A stretch of 64,000 bases of DNA from an uncultured Salinimicrobium sp. (GTDB taxonomy: Bacteria > Bacteroidota > Bacteroidia > Flavobacteriales > Flavobacteriaceae), in NCBI GenBank assembly GCA_946887075.1, contig CAMPKA010000008.1:1-64000 (forward strand), in the 5' to 3' direction. The translations under genes and the position numbers were made by a program. This document shows positions 1 through 9,009 of this stretch, one piece after another (the first letter of the stretch is position 1; the number at the start of each line of letters is the position of its first letter). The notes beneath the pieces are model-generated. The model made no database searches, was not told the origin of the DNA, and saw only the letters and a program-made list of their open reading frames with translations.

Positions 1-1160
1 TCACAGGAACCACTGAGGATGCATTGACTTACACCACAGAGGGAACCCATGTGATTACCTGGAGCTTTGATGACGGCAACGGAAATGTGATCACTGTAGA
101 TCAGAACGTGATCATTGCGGGACTTGCTGCACCTGTAGTAGCAGTCGTGGAACAACCCTCATGTACCACAACAGTCGGATCTTTCTCAGTAACAACTCAC
201 GAAGGATTAGAGTACAGCATAGATGGTACAACCTTCAACAGTGATGGGATATTCGCAGATCTTGTACCAGGCACCTATAACGTGGTTGCCAGAAACCAAA
301 CAGGTTGTACATCGGAATCAACAGAGGTAGTTATCAATGTTGCTCCAGGCACTCCTAATGCCCCAGTGGTGGAAGAAGTGATACAGGCGGATTGCACCAA
401 CCCAACAGGAATGGTGATGTTCACACTGGTAGAAGGTGTTTCTTACGAGATGACTACATCAGAAGGTACAGTTGTGGCAGATGAGGACGAAGACGGAATT
501 TTTGACCTTCTTGAACCCGGAACTTACTCTTTCAAAGCGGTAAGCAGTGAAGGATGTGTTTCAGCAGCAACCGAAGTTATCATAAATAGCCCCGAGGTCA
601 CTGAAATTGAAACTACAAGCGTGGACCTTTGTGTTGATGATGATCCTTGGAATCTAAACGACCTGCTTGTAGGTGAGGTGAATCCAAATGGCGTCTGGGA
701 GGATCCGATGAACACCGGTGCAGTAACAGAAAATATGGTAGACCCATCTCTTCTTGCAGTGGGTGAGTATACCTTCAACTATGTAATCGATGCTGGAGCA
801 TGTTCCTCAACCACCCCAGTCACCGTTCTAATCAATGATGATTGCGTAGTACTTCCTTGTGAGATTGATGATGTCAGGAATAGTATTTCCAAGGCTGTAA
901 CTCCCAATGGAGACAATATCAACGATCGCTTTATGGTCGGTCTTGGAGTGGATTGTGGCTTCGTTTACGATCTGAAAATCTTCAACAGATGGGGAAGTCT
1001 GGTTTATGAGTCGACCAATTATCAGAATGACTGGGACGGTACTGCCAGTAACTCCTTTACTGGAGATCAGCTGCCGGCCGGAACCTACTACTACATCCTC
1101 AATATCAAAGAAAGCGGATTTGATCCGATTCAGAGCTACATCTATCTAGGAACAAAATAA
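1..1160 (+). CDS. T9SS-exported surface protein, C-terminal part (5' end outside window)
   Basis: The frame is open from base 3, so the gene starts upstream of the window. A TTG at 24 only reflects the cut end. What is left is about 385 residues of a cell-surface protein. Its first part has tandem SprB-like modules (YSIDGTTF, LVPGTYNV, then a second copy ending LEPGTYSF), each followed by a Cys-containing segment. The last ~85 residues (VTPNGDNINDRF, FNRWGSLVY, DWDGT, LPAGTYYY) match the gliding-motility-associated C-terminal domain (CHU_C / TIGR04131), the sorting signal of many large T9SS cargo proteins in this phylum. The family function is adhesin-like or motility surface protein; the ligand cannot be told. 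It lies 4 bases before a PorP/SprF gene, the usual arrangement for such cargo and its outer-membrane partner. Confidence 0.9.
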   Translation, partial: TGTTEDALTYTTEGTHVITWSFDDGNGNVITVDQNVIIAGLAAPVVAVVEQPSCTTTVGSFSVTTHEGLEYSIDGTTFNSDGIFADLVPGTYNVVARNQTGCTSESTEVVINVAPGTPNAPVVEEVIQADCTNPTGMVMFTLVEGVSYEMTTSEGTVVADEDEDGIFDLLEPGTYSFKAVSSEGCVSAATEVIINSPEVTEIETTSVDLCVDDDPWNLNDLLVGEVNPNGVWEDPMNTGAVTENMVDPSLLAVGEYTFNYVIDAGACSSTTPVTVLINDDCVVLPCEIDDVRNSISKAVTPNGDNINDRFMVGLGVDCGFVYDLKIFNRWGSLVYESTNYQNDWDGTASNSFTGDQLPAGTYYYILNIKESGFDPIQSYIYLGTK

Positions 1161-1164
1161 ACCA

Positions 1165-2079
1165 ATGAACATGAAAAAAATCTATCCGATAATAGTCATC
1201 CTGTTTCTGGGGATTGAAAGCTATGCGCAGCAGATGCCTCAGTTCACACAGTATATGTACAATACCATATCGATTAACCCCGCATATGCAGGAAACAGGG
1301 ATGCACTTTCAATAATTGGTCTTCACCGGAGCCAGTGGTCAGGAGTCGAAGGAGCACCTGTAACTCAGACCCTTTCAGTACACTCTCCACTCAGAAATGA
1401 AAAGATTGGACTTGGGCTGTCAATCATCAACGACAACGTAGGATATGAAAATTATACTTATGCATATGCTGACTTCTCCTATACCATTGATGTAGGGGAT
1501 GCCACTACCCTATCCTTTGGCCTAAAAGGTGGCATGAGTTACTATAATCTTGAAGAAGAACTACTAGTTGATGTGCCTGATGATCCTTTCTTTGGTGGGG
1601 ATACCTTCAATCGATGGACTCCGAACTTCGGTGCAGGTCTTTATCTCTCCTCACAAAAGTGGTATTTAGGTCTTTCTGCGCCGCGGTTTATCAATAATGA
1701 TAACAATGAACTCAGCGAGTATGTTGCCCTTGAGCAGGTACACTACTATCTCACTGGTGGTTACGTGTTCGATCTTAGCGATGATGTGAAGCTTAGGCCA
1801 ACCTCTTTGGTGAAATATACCAATGGCGCACCGTTGTCGGTCGATCTTACCGGAACCTTTATTTTCGATGAGAAATGGTACCTGGGGGCTTCGTACAGAA
1901 TAGATGATGCTGTAGGTGCATTTGTGGATTTCCAGGTGCTGAACAATTTCAGGGTGGGTTATGCCTATGAGTACACGCTCTCTGATCTGCAACCGTATAC
2001 TTCCGGATCTCATGAAATCCTGCTCATTTACGAGCTCAGGTTGAATAACACCAAATATGTTTCTCCACGGTTCTTTTAA
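1165..2079 (+). CDS. PorP/SprF-family type IX secretion outer-membrane protein
   Basis: A 304-residue protein with a signal peptide ending near AQQ and the family hallmark NPAYAG just after it (about residues 30-36), followed by alternating strands typical of an outer-membrane barrel. PorP/SprF proteins work with T9SS cargo that carries the gliding-type C-terminal domain. This gene follows such a cargo gene by 4 bases and precedes a PorE-like gene by 15 bases, so the three are likely one transcript. ATG codons at 1165 and 1171 are both possible; MKKIYPI from 1171 would also make a good signal peptide. The exact gene name cannot be fixed because genomes of this group carry many paralogs. Confidence 0.92.
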   Translation: MNMKKIYPIIVILFLGIESYAQQMPQFTQYMYNTISINPAYAGNRDALSIIGLHRSQWSGVEGAPVTQTLSVHSPLRNEKIGLGLSIINDNVGYENYTYAYADFSYTIDVGDATTLSFGLKGGMSYYNLEEELLVDVPDDPFFGGDTFNRWTPNFGAGLYLSSQKWYLGLSAPRFINNDNNELSEYVALEQVHYYLTGGYVFDLSDDVKLRPTSLVKYTNGAPLSVDLTGTFIFDEKWYLGASYRIDDAVGAFVDFQVLNNFRVGYAYEYTLSDLQPYTSGSHEILLIYELRLNNTKYVSPRFF

Positions 2080-2094
2080 TTAAAACTCGGAATT

Positions 2095-3975
2095 ATGAAC
2101 AAAAAATACTTTTCATTTCTATTGCTTCTATTTCCTCTGGTTATCGCTGCCCAGTCCGGGAAGCAGAAGAAAGCGGACCGACTTTATGAAGACTTCGCCT
2201 ATTCCAAGGCTATAGAAGCATATCAGGACCTGGTAGAGGACAATTACAATAAGGTCTACAATCAGACACAACTTGGAAATAGTTATTATAAGCTACGCGA
2301 TCCCTACAACGCGGTCAAATATTATGCAGCTGTGGTGGACGAGCCGGGAGTATCTCCAGAAATCTACTACAGATATGCCCAGATGCTTCGTGGAGTAAGG
2401 AAATATGAGGAGTCCAGGGAGTGGTTAAGGAAATACCTCGAAGAGGGACAGAATCCCAAACAAGCCGAGGAGATCCTTTCTACTGATACCATTGCCGTTT
2501 ATGAAGGTCTGGAATCCTTCAGAGTGAATCCAGTGGATTACAACTCGCAGTACAGTGATTTCGGGAGCCATTTCAATAATGGAACGATATACTTTACCTC
2601 TGCCCGTGGCCAGGCTGATACGAGGACAAAAATTTATGACTGGACCGGAGAGCCTTTTCTGGATATTTATACCGTCCCGGCTCAAGGCGGTTCCGTGACT
2701 GCGCTCTCTGGTGAAGTCAATTCCGTCCGTCATGAAGGCCCTATCACGATTTCAGAAGACGGGAAGACCATGTACTTTACCCGAAATAATTACCTGGACA
2801 ATAAGAATGGTAAGAAAGACGAGGAAGGGGTCAATCATCTCAAGATCTACCGGGCTCAGCTTGAACAGGACGGAGAATGGGAAGATATCCAGGAGACCAC
2901 CATTTCCAACGACCAGTACTCTGTAGGACACCCGAGTTTATCCCGGGATGGTGCAACCCTGTACTTTGCTTCGGACGCTCCGGGCGGTCAGGGAGGCTCT
3001 GATTTGTACCGGGTAAGCATCAGCAACGGGACTATGGGAGCACCTGAGAATCTGGGGGATCAGATTAATACCCCTGGAAATGAATTTTTCCCTTTCATAG
3101 CAGAAAATGGAGATCTCTACTTTTCTTCGGACGGCCATAAGGGGTATGGACTGCTGGACATCTTTGTAGTGACAGCGGAAGCACCAAACAAGGTTCAGAA
3201 TCTCGGGGAGCCTGTTAATTCAAGTATGGATGATTTTGCCTTTTCCTTAAGCGCTGAAGAACCCTCCACTGGATTTGTTTCATCAAATCGTACCGGAGGT
3301 CAGGGAGGTGATGATATTTTTAATCTTAATATATTGGATCCCCTGGTCCTGAAAGGAACTGTTATCGATTCGATCAACCTGCGCCCCATCGCCAATGCAA
3401 CGGTTCGTCTTCTCGACGAAGATGGTGAGCAAATCGCCTTTCTGGAGACGGATCCAACGGGGCATTACCAAACAGAAGTGCGCAGAGACCAGAATCTGAC
3501 CATTGAGGCAAAACAGATCGAGTATATCGAGAAAAGAGGGGATTTAAGCACCTTCAATTCCGATCAGAAAAGCGAGATCACCTATGACATTAAACTCGCT
3601 CCTGTACCTGACGTGGAATATCTCGCTGAAATCGAGGAGATCTATTTCGATTTCGACAAAGCGGAGATCAGACCAGATGCTGCAGCTGAACTGGATAAAC
3701 TGGTGAACCTGATGGTCAATGAATATCCTGACCTGGTGATCGAAATCGGATCCCATACCGATAGACGCGGATCAGAGGCATATAATGAACGTCTCGCAGA
3801 AAGAAGAGCAAAGGCCACTTATGACTATCTCGTCGAACATGGAGTGGATCCAGAACGGATCCTGAGCTATAAAGGGTATGGAGAAGAAAGACCGGCTGTA
3901 GAATGTGATACCTGTAATGAACAACAGCATCAGCTAAACAGAAGATCGATATTTAAAGTGGTTAAAATGGAGTAG
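2095..3975 (+). CDS. PorE-like OmpA-family protein with TPR and PD40 repeats
   Basis: A 626-residue protein. It has a signal peptide (residues 1-19, ending IAAQ), TPR-like helices at about 25-130, a WD40/PD40 beta-propeller region at about 150-410 with repeated YFSSD/YFASD-type blades and GGxGG turns, a carboxypeptidase-regulatory-like fold at about 415-490 (LKGTVIDS), and an OmpA C-terminal peptidoglycan-binding domain at about 510-626 (IYFDFDKAEI, SHTDRRGS). This order matches PorE, a periplasmic T9SS component of Porphyromonas gingivalis. The Flavobacteriia have several such proteins next to PorP/SprF genes, so it may be a dedicated paralog rather than the core PorE. It is the last gene of the three-gene unit and is followed by a strong terminator. 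Confidence 0.9.
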   Translation: MNKKYFSFLLLLFPLVIAAQSGKQKKADRLYEDFAYSKAIEAYQDLVEDNYNKVYNQTQLGNSYYKLRDPYNAVKYYAAVVDEPGVSPEIYYRYAQMLRGVRKYEESREWLRKYLEEGQNPKQAEEILSTDTIAVYEGLESFRVNPVDYNSQYSDFGSHFNNGTIYFTSARGQADTRTKIYDWTGEPFLDIYTVPAQGGSVTALSGEVNSVRHEGPITISEDGKTMYFTRNNYLDNKNGKKDEEGVNHLKIYRAQLEQDGEWEDIQETTISNDQYSVGHPSLSRDGATLYFASDAPGGQGGSDLYRVSISNGTMGAPENLGDQINTPGNEFFPFIAENGDLYFSSDGHKGYGLLDIFVVTAEAPNKVQNLGEPVNSSMDDFAFSLSAEEPSTGFVSSNRTGGQGGDDIFNLNILDPLVLKGTVIDSINLRPIANATVRLLDEDGEQIAFLETDPTGHYQTEVRRDQNLTIEAKQIEYIEKRGDLSTFNSDQKSEITYDIKLAPVPDVEYLAEIEEIYFDFDKAEIRPDAAAELDKLVNLMVNEYPDLVIEIGSHTDRRGSEAYNERLAERRAKATYDYLVEHGVDPERILSYKGYGEERPAVECDTCNEQQHQLNRRSIFKVVKME

Positions 3976-4001
3976 CACTCCAATACTGACCAACCAACCG
4001 G

Positions 4002-4035
4002 GAGAGGAAGCCATAATGGCTTCCTCTCTTTTTTT
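4002..4035 (+). terminator. Intrinsic terminator after the PorE-like gene
   Basis: A perfect 12-bp stem (4002-4013 with 4017-4028), a three-base loop TAA, then seven T. It lies 26 bases after the stop codon and closes the T9SS transcription unit. Confidence 0.9.
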
Positions 4036-4099
4036 GACAGATGGCACACCTAATCCAATTTTGATTAACTTGAAGTCCCATCAGGAAAAAAGGTAACTA

Positions 4100-4537
4100 A
4101 TGAGAATATTCGTTCTTTTGGCGGTCTCCCTCCTGACCTTGTCATGTGCAAAGGAACCGTCGGATCTTTCCACACCGCTGGTTGGAAACTGGCAACTAAT
4201 TCGCATTTCAAGTGAGGATGGTTCCATCATGGACAGCGACTATCCCGAAAACGTCAGGATCACTTTCCGTACCAGGGCCTTCCTTGGGGATACCGGTAGA
4301 AATGAATTTTTTGGCAGGTATCAGGTTTCCGGAGATTCAAGGCTTATCTTCGATGACTTCGGAAATTCAGAGGTCGCGGAATCTGAGCTGGGTTCTGCAT
4401 TTTTTCAGGCATTCCTGCAGGGTTACGATGCAGAGCGGAAACAATTTGAGCTGGTATTTTGGTTTGAGGGGAATCTGCTTTACCTCCAGGCCGGAGCCTC
4501 CACCCTGGTATTTGAGCCCTTTTTCTTAGGGATCTAA
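4100..4537 (+). CDS. Small lipoprotein, lipocalin-like/META-like hypothetical
   Basis: A 145-residue protein with a lipoprotein signal (LTLSC, Cys at about residue 16), so probably membrane-anchored. After the Cys comes GNWQLIRISSEDG and a run of short beta strands with phrases such as VRITFRTRAF and FFGRYQVSG. That pattern recalls the small lipocalin-like or META-type lipoproteins common in Bacteroidota, but I cannot assign a family with certainty. It ends with a convergent neighbour 61 bases away and shares a terminator hairpin with it. Confidence 0.75.
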   Translation: MRIFVLLAVSLLTLSCAKEPSDLSTPLVGNWQLIRISSEDGSIMDSDYPENVRITFRTRAFLGDTGRNEFFGRYQVSGDSRLIFDDFGNSEVAESELGSAFFQAFLQGYDAERKQFELVFWFEGNLLYLQAGASTLVFEPFFLGI

Positions 4538-4563
4538 CAAAAAAAAGAGGTCCGGGGACCTCT
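4538..4563 (-). terminator. Terminator hairpin between convergent genes
   Basis: AGAGGTC (4546-4552) pairs with GACCTCT (4557-4563) around a CGGG loop. Read on the minus strand it is followed by a T-run, so it best serves the CAP-domain gene. The stem could also slow plus-strand transcription. Confidence 0.8.
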
Positions 4564-4598
4564 CCAAAACAAAATCTGAAAGTGGAATTGCGGATGTT

Positions 4599-5099
4599 TT
4601 ATTTTCGGACAAAGATGTTGGTAAAGTAAAGCTTTCCTTCCTTGTCCTTCTTGATGGAGATCCCGAAGTGGGTATGATCACCAAGAATATTCTTTTTGTG
4701 GCCGTCACTCTTAATCCAGGCATTTACTACCGCTTCGGCAGTTTTGTATCCATAGGCCACATTTTCGCTAACGGCTTTGGCTTCAACTGAATTTACGAGG
4801 GCCTCATATCTGGATCCAAAATCATCATGACAGACTTCGTCAGTGGCGATCATATGTTCATTATGACTCGCCGCCTGCCAGGAGCTCTCGTCGAGGAACA
4901 TCAACGTGTTGAGTCCTTGCTGAGAACGGTAGGCATTGATCAGTTCAAGTACATCCAGTTCAATTGAAGAATAGGTCACTGGAGCGACCTTGGTTGTAAG
5001 ATCAGCGGAATCAAATTCTTCGATACTATCCTTGGAACAGGAAGTAAGAGAAAAGGAGACAACCGCAAACAACCATACATAGTAGGTCAAGTTCTTCAT
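4599..5099 (-). CDS. CAP-domain (SCP/PR1-like) lipoprotein
   Basis: A 166-residue protein with a lipoprotein signal (LTSC, Cys21) followed by a CAP domain of ordinary bacterial size. Recognisable CAP elements are the helix LELINAYRSQQGL, the HNEHM segment, SENVAYG, and the signature GHKKNIL. The closing strand pair HFGISIKKD / YFTNIFV is the usual end of the fold. The family is secreted or surface-anchored and mostly of unknown biochemical role in bacteria. It faces the preceding lipoprotein gene convergently and has its own promoter-like sequence upstream. Confidence 0.9.
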   Translation of the reverse strand: MKNLTYYVWLFAVVSFSLTSCSKDSIEEFDSADLTTKVAPVTYSSIELDVLELINAYRSQQGLNTLMFLDESSWQAASHNEHMIATDEVCHDDFGSRYEALVNSVEAKAVSENVAYGYKTAEAVVNAWIKSDGHKKNILGDHTHFGISIKKDKEGKLYFTNIFVRK

Positions 5100-5130
5100 C
5101 TCACAATGTCAGTTAGTAGGTTTGGGATGA

Positions 5131-5160
5131 TAAAAATAGTAATGTTTCCCGATTAACAAA
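5131..5160 (-). promoter_or_regulatory. Candidate housekeeping promoter of the CAP-domain gene
   Basis: On the minus strand TTTG (5160-5157), 18 bases, then TATTTTTA (5138-5131), one base off the Bacteroidota TAnnTTTG box. It lies 32 bases before the start codon. Confidence 0.5.
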
Positions 5161-5295
5161 CATTTTAATCGATGAAGTGCATCAATAAGATAAAATTTAA
5201 CACTTTTGACCCTCTTTTCCTACAAAAAGGACCATTATAAGTGCTCGATAAAAGGTATTATTTAGAGGATAAATAACATTAGTGAAGGAAAGTTC

Positions 5296-6204
5296 TTACA
5301 CAATTTCGATGGTTTTTCCGTCCTCTGCCAGTTCTACAGAAGAAAATACATCGGCAGCTTCAGTACGAAACCTATTCAGGTCGTCATACCTTGTGGAGTA
5401 ATGTCCCAGAATGAGTTTTCCGACCTGCGCCTGATCAGCCAGGAAGGCAGCCTGGCGCGCGGTGGAATGGCCTGTTGCCGAAGCGAGCTCAGCATGTTCC
5501 TCCAGGAAAGTGGACTCGTGGTAAAGCGCACTGACGTTTTTGATCTGGTCGGCTAGTTCAGGGTTGTAGGCAGTATCACTGCAGAAGGCATAGCTTTTCG
5601 GGGGTTCGGGATCTGAGGTGAGAAGATGGTTCGGGATGATCCGCCGGTCCGGAAGAACAGCGTCCTTCCCTTTCTTGATCCCCTTGTAATAGGCAACATC
5701 GATATCATATTTTTCAACCTGATCCACCAACAACTTTCGGTCCCCCGGCTTTTCCCTGAACAAAAATCCGTTGGTGTATATGCGGTGTTTTAAGGGAATC
5801 GTTTCGACAGTAACCCCTTTGGTTTCCAGAATCAGCTCCGGTTGGATAGCTTCAAGTTCATGGAAATACAACGGATAGCTCGTCCAGGCCTTTGATAGTT
5901 TTAACTGAAGACAGATGATTTCCCTGATTCCTTTCGGTCCGTGGACGTGCAATTCCTTTTTTCTGTTCAATAACATGAAAGTGGAAATCAGGCCGATGAG
6001 TCCGAAGAAATGGTCTCCGTGTAAATGGGATATGAAAATATGCCGGATCTTGTTGAATTTTACCTTATTGCGCCTGAGTTCTACCTGGGTCCCTTCTCCA
6101 CAGTCGATCAGGAACAATTCGTTGTTGATCTCCAGCACCTGAGAAGTGGGATTGGTCAACGTCCTGGGAGTGGCAGCGTAGCAGCCTAGAATGGTCACTT
6201 TCAT
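5296..6204 (-). CDS. rnz: Ribonuclease Z
   Basis: A 302-residue metallo-beta-lactamase-fold protein of the usual length for bacterial RNase Z, which cuts the 3' trailer from tRNA precursors. Visible are the start MKVTILGCYAATPR, the FLIDCGEGTQ strand, the metal motif HLHGDH (residues 60-65), the flexible-arm region with Gly- and Lys-rich sequence near residues 150-185, the FCSDTAY aspartate and the C-terminal GHYSTRY histidine. It is last in a pyrR-pyrB-hypothetical-rnz run, 26 bases after the hypothetical gene. No clear intrinsic terminator follows, only an AT-only hairpin near 5258-5276. Confidence 0.97.
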   Translation of the reverse strand: MKVTILGCYAATPRTLTNPTSQVLEINNELFLIDCGEGTQVELRRNKVKFNKIRHIFISHLHGDHFFGLIGLISTFMLLNRKKELHVHGPKGIREIICLQLKLSKAWTSYPLYFHELEAIQPELILETKGVTVETIPLKHRIYTNGFLFREKPGDRKLLVDQVEKYDIDVAYYKGIKKGKDAVLPDRRIIPNHLLTSDPEPPKSYAFCSDTAYNPELADQIKNVSALYHESTFLEEHAELASATGHSTARQAAFLADQAQVGKLILGHYSTRYDDLNRFRTEAADVFSSVELAEDGKTIEIV

Positions 6205-6230
6205 GACTGAGATTTAAACATTTGGCAGGT

Positions 6231-6563
6231 TCAGAATCCCAGGTCCCGCTCGATCTCCTCCATCTGAATGATATCTTCGGCTTCCCTAAGGGTCGGAACA
6301 ACCACCAGCTCATCTGGAACCCGGTCAATATTAATCGCATCATTCGCTATCACAAAGGAATGTTTATTCTTCCTGTGCCGGTTCGACAACTTCAGAAACA
6401 TCAGGAGTTCTTCCAATTCGAGTTCTCCGTGGCGGAGAATATCGACTACGAGATTATTGTCCCTGAATTTATCATATTGTTGTTCCAGGTACGAGGGGAA
6501 TTTCTTTACATCCCCTTTCTCATCCCGCAGGATTAAATAATTTTCCTTTTCTATCACCTTCAT
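6231..6563 (-). CDS. Conserved hypothetical protein between pyrB and rnz
   Basis: A 110-residue soluble, charged protein with no signal peptide. It begins MKVIEKENYLILRDEKGD and alternates beta and helical segments, ending in an acidic helix (LREAEDIIQMEEIERDL). I do not recognise a named domain with confidence; the strand-helix pattern would allow a small STAS-like or regulatory fold. Its start overlaps the pyrB stop by 4 bases, so it is translated with pyrB, and rnz follows 26 bases later. The tight placement suggests co-expression with nucleotide or tRNA metabolism, not a proven function. Confidence 0.8.
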   Translation of the reverse strand: MKVIEKENYLILRDEKGDVKKFPSYLEQQYDKFRDNNLVVDILRHGELELEELLMFLKLSNRHRKNKHSFVIANDAINIDRVPDELVVVPTLREAEDIIQMEEIERDLGF

Positions 6564-7492
6564 AGCTGTTTTATTTTAGAGGCCAACAGATAGATTACAG
6601 CCATTCTGATCGCCACTCCGTTTTGCACCTGATCCAGGATAATGGCCTGGTCCGAATCCGCGACTTCACTGGTGATCTCAACGCCCCGGTTGATCGGTCC
6701 GGGATGCATGACCACGATCTTTTTGGACAGGGACTCCAGGAGGGCCATATTCAGTCCGAAAAGCTGCACATATTCCCGGGTACTGGGAAAATAACTCAGG
6801 TCCATCCTCTCATGCTGTACGCGTAACATGTTCGCCACATCACACCACTCCAGGGCTTTCCGCAAATTAGGCTCCACCCCCACCCCTAAAGATCTGATAT
6901 ATTTTGGAATCAGCGTATTGGGACCACATACCTTTACCTGGGCTCCCTGTAGCTGGAGCGCGAAGATGTTGGAAAGCGCCACTCTGCTGTGGAGAATATC
7001 TCCGACAATGACTACTTTTTTACCGGCTACCTCTCCCAATTTTTCTCGGATGGAATAGGAATCCAGGAGAGCCTGGGTAGGATGTTCATGAGCCCCGTCT
7101 CCGGCATTGATGATTCGGGCATTGACATGTTTGGAGAGAAAAATTCCCGCTCCGGGATTGGGATGTCTCATCACCACCATATCGACTTTCATCGAAAGGA
7201 TATTATTGACCGTGTCGATGAGGGTTTCCCCTTTCTTGACCGAGGAGGACCCTGCTGAAAAATTGACGACGTCCGCGCTCAGACGCTTTTCCGCAAGTTC
7301 AAAAGAAAGGCGGGTCCTGGTGGAGTTTTCAAAGAAAAGGTTGGCGATGGTTATGTCCCTCAGGGATGGGACCTTCTTAATCGGTCTGTTGATGATCTCC
7401 TTGAAATGATCCGCGGTATCGAAGATGAGTTCGATGTCCTCCTTCTTGAGGTACTTGATCCCTAAAAGATGATCCACAGTCAGTTCACTCAT
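6560..7492 (-). CDS. pyrB: Aspartate carbamoyltransferase catalytic chain
   Basis: A 310-residue protein catalysing carbamoyl phosphate plus aspartate to carbamoyl aspartate, the committed step of pyrimidine synthesis. The carbamoyl-phosphate loop STRT (residues 57-60, within FENSTRTRLSFE), the HPTQALLD segment and the HPGPINRG aspartate-binding region are all present. The length fits the catalytic chain. No regulatory pyrI chain is nearby; control probably comes through the adjacent pyrR. It overlaps pyrR by 8 bases and the next gene by 4, so translation is coupled. Confidence 0.97.
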   Translation of the reverse strand: MSELTVDHLLGIKYLKKEDIELIFDTADHFKEIINRPIKKVPSLRDITIANLFFENSTRTRLSFELAEKRLSADVVNFSAGSSSVKKGETLIDTVNNILSMKVDMVVMRHPNPGAGIFLSKHVNARIINAGDGAHEHPTQALLDSYSIREKLGEVAGKKVVIVGDILHSRVALSNIFALQLQGAQVKVCGPNTLIPKYIRSLGVGVEPNLRKALEWCDVANMLRVQHERMDLSYFPSTREYVQLFGLNMALLESLSKKIVVMHPGPINRGVEITSEVADSDQAIILDQVQNGVAIRMAVIYLLASKIKQL

Positions 7493-8036
7493 GGTTTAGC
7501 TTGCTTATGAGATAAACGGCATCCTCGCCGTCTTTTTCCTTCCAGTTCACCTTAACCTTTTCCTCGTTTATGGCATCCACCTGTCTTCCGTTATAATCCG
7601 GCTGGATGGGAAGATGGCGGCTAAACCTGCGATCGATCAGCGTCAGGAGTTCGATTTCTTTGGGGCGGCCAAAGGATTGTACCGCTGTCAGGGCTGCCCG
7701 GATGCTCCGGCCTGTAAACAGCACATCATCCACAAAGATTACGCGCCTGTCCTCCACCACAAAGTCAATGTTTGTCTTGTTGGCTTCCAGGGGTTTTTCA
7801 CTTCTCCTGAAATCATCGCGATAGAAGGTGATGTCCAACTGACCATTTAGCAATGTGGTAATCCCGTACTCTTCTTTGAGAATCTGGACGATCCGCTGAG
7901 CGAGGAAAACGCCTCTGGGCTGGATCCCGATTACTGCAGAATTCGAAAAGTCTCCGTGGTTTTCGACAAGTTGACAGGCCAGCCGGTGAAGGATTATGTT
8001 CATCTCTTTTGCAGAAAGCAGGATCTTCTGGGTCAT
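7485..8036 (-). CDS. pyrR: PyrR, pyrimidine operon regulator / uracil phosphoribosyltransferase
   Basis: A 183-residue type I phosphoribosyltransferase. The PRPP loop VIFVDDVLFTGRS is at residues 99-111, and GIQPRGVFLA and the ITFYRDDF segment are typical of PyrR. The start at 8036 (MTQKILLSAKEM) is chosen because PyrR proteins begin this way and because a TATTTTTG promoter box lies at 8069-8076, inside the longer frame that runs up to 8165. PyrR binds RNA in pyr attenuators of Gram-positive bacteria; here the leader is only about 30 bases and I see no attenuator, so its regulatory role in this organism is open. Enzyme activity with uracil is likely. Confidence 0.95.
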   Translation of the reverse strand: MTQKILLSAKEMNIILHRLACQLVENHGDFSNSAVIGIQPRGVFLAQRIVQILKEEYGITTLLNGQLDITFYRDDFRRSEKPLEANKTNIDFVVEDRRVIFVDDVLFTGRSIRAALTAVQSFGRPKEIELLTLIDRRFSRHLPIQPDYNGRQVDAINEEKVKVNWKEKDGEDAVYLISKLNHE

Positions 8037-8068
8037 GTCAACTTTGGCTGTGTGGGGTGTCCCAGGAA

Positions 8069-8076
8069 CAAAAATA
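8069..8076 (-). promoter_or_regulatory. -7 box of the pyrR-pyrB-rnz unit
   Basis: TATTTTTG on the minus strand, a perfect TAnnTTTG box 32 bases before the pyrR start. It decides the start codon choice for pyrR. Confidence 0.6.
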
Positions 8077-8229
8077 AGACTTTTCCGGAGAAAAAGGACA
8101 GCTGTTGCACTACTCTTCTCCATCTCAACAGCCAGCAAGGATTGAAAGGATCTTCTGACAGACAATTTTTGGGTTATCCGATCAACAGATGATACTATTG
8201 ATTAAATTAATCCGACAAATCAGATCAAT

Positions 8230-8934
8230 ATGAAAGTTGCGGTTTTAGGAACAGGCGCTGTGGGCCAGACCATGTCTGCCAGGCTGGTAACTCTGGGTCA
8301 CGAGGTATTTATGGGTACACGGGATGTTTCCCATAGCCTTGAGAGGAAAGATACGGATGCCTGGGGAACTCCTGGGATCGGTACATGGATCGAGGAACAT
8401 CCCCAGGTCAGCCTTATGACGTTCAGGGAGGCAGTGGAACATGGAGAGGATCTCATCCTTTTGGCCATCAACGGAATGAATGTCCTCAGCACGCTGAAGA
8501 CCATTCCGAAGAGCCTGCTGCAGGAAAAAATACTTATCGACCAGTCCAATCCTCTGGATTTCAGCGGAGGCTTTCCTCCTCTTCTTTCCGTATGCAATAC
8601 GGAGAGTCTGGGAGAGCAGATCCAAAATACCTATCCCGGCTTAAAGGTCGTCAAGACCCTTAATACCGTAAGCTCACAGGTGATGGCCAGTCCGGAAATC
8701 CTCCCGGGAGACCATGTAATCTTTCTCTGTGGAGATGATGCAGAGGCCAAGGCATCTGTCACCGCCTTGCTCGAATCCATGGGCTGGAAAACGGCAAACA
8801 TCATTGACCTCGGCAAAATCGAAGCATCCAGAGGTACGGAAATGCTGCTGCCCCTGTGGACCAGACTGATGGGGAAATTTCAGAGCCCGGCCTTCAACAT
8901 CAATATTGTGAGAGCGCAGGCTCATCCCGCATAA
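8230..8934 (+). CDS. NADP-binding oxidoreductase, F420-dependent reductase-like
   Basis: A 234-residue protein starting with a Rossmann strand and dinucleotide loop (VAVLGTGAVGQTM, residues 3-15), followed by MGTRDVSHS where the NADP 2'-phosphate is usually read. The fold matches the F420_oxidored / prephenate dehydrogenase-type NADP-binding family. The DQSNPLDFSGGFPP stretch and VVKTLNT motif are typical of the NADP-oxidoreductase COG2085 group. The true electron partner in Bacteroidota, which generally lack F420, is unknown. It is divergent from pyrR and followed by an unrelated membrane-anchored protein. Confidence 0.85.
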   Translation: MKVAVLGTGAVGQTMSARLVTLGHEVFMGTRDVSHSLERKDTDAWGTPGIGTWIEEHPQVSLMTFREAVEHGEDLILLAINGMNVLSTLKTIPKSLLQEKILIDQSNPLDFSGGFPPLLSVCNTESLGEQIQNTYPGLKVVKTLNTVSSQVMASPEILPGDHVIFLCGDDAEAKASVTALLESMGWKTANIIDLGKIEASRGTEMLLPLWTRLMGKFQSPAFNINIVRAQAHPA

Positions 8935-9009
8935 AATCTTACTTTTATTTGAACCCATCAGGTCGTTGTCGATGTTTTTGCTTAAATTCTCCGGCAGAAT
9001 TTGCCGCCA

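Noticed and set aside
5258..5276. TTATTTA/TAAATAA hairpin after rnz
   Set aside because: All A-T stem without a T-run; too weak to call a terminator.
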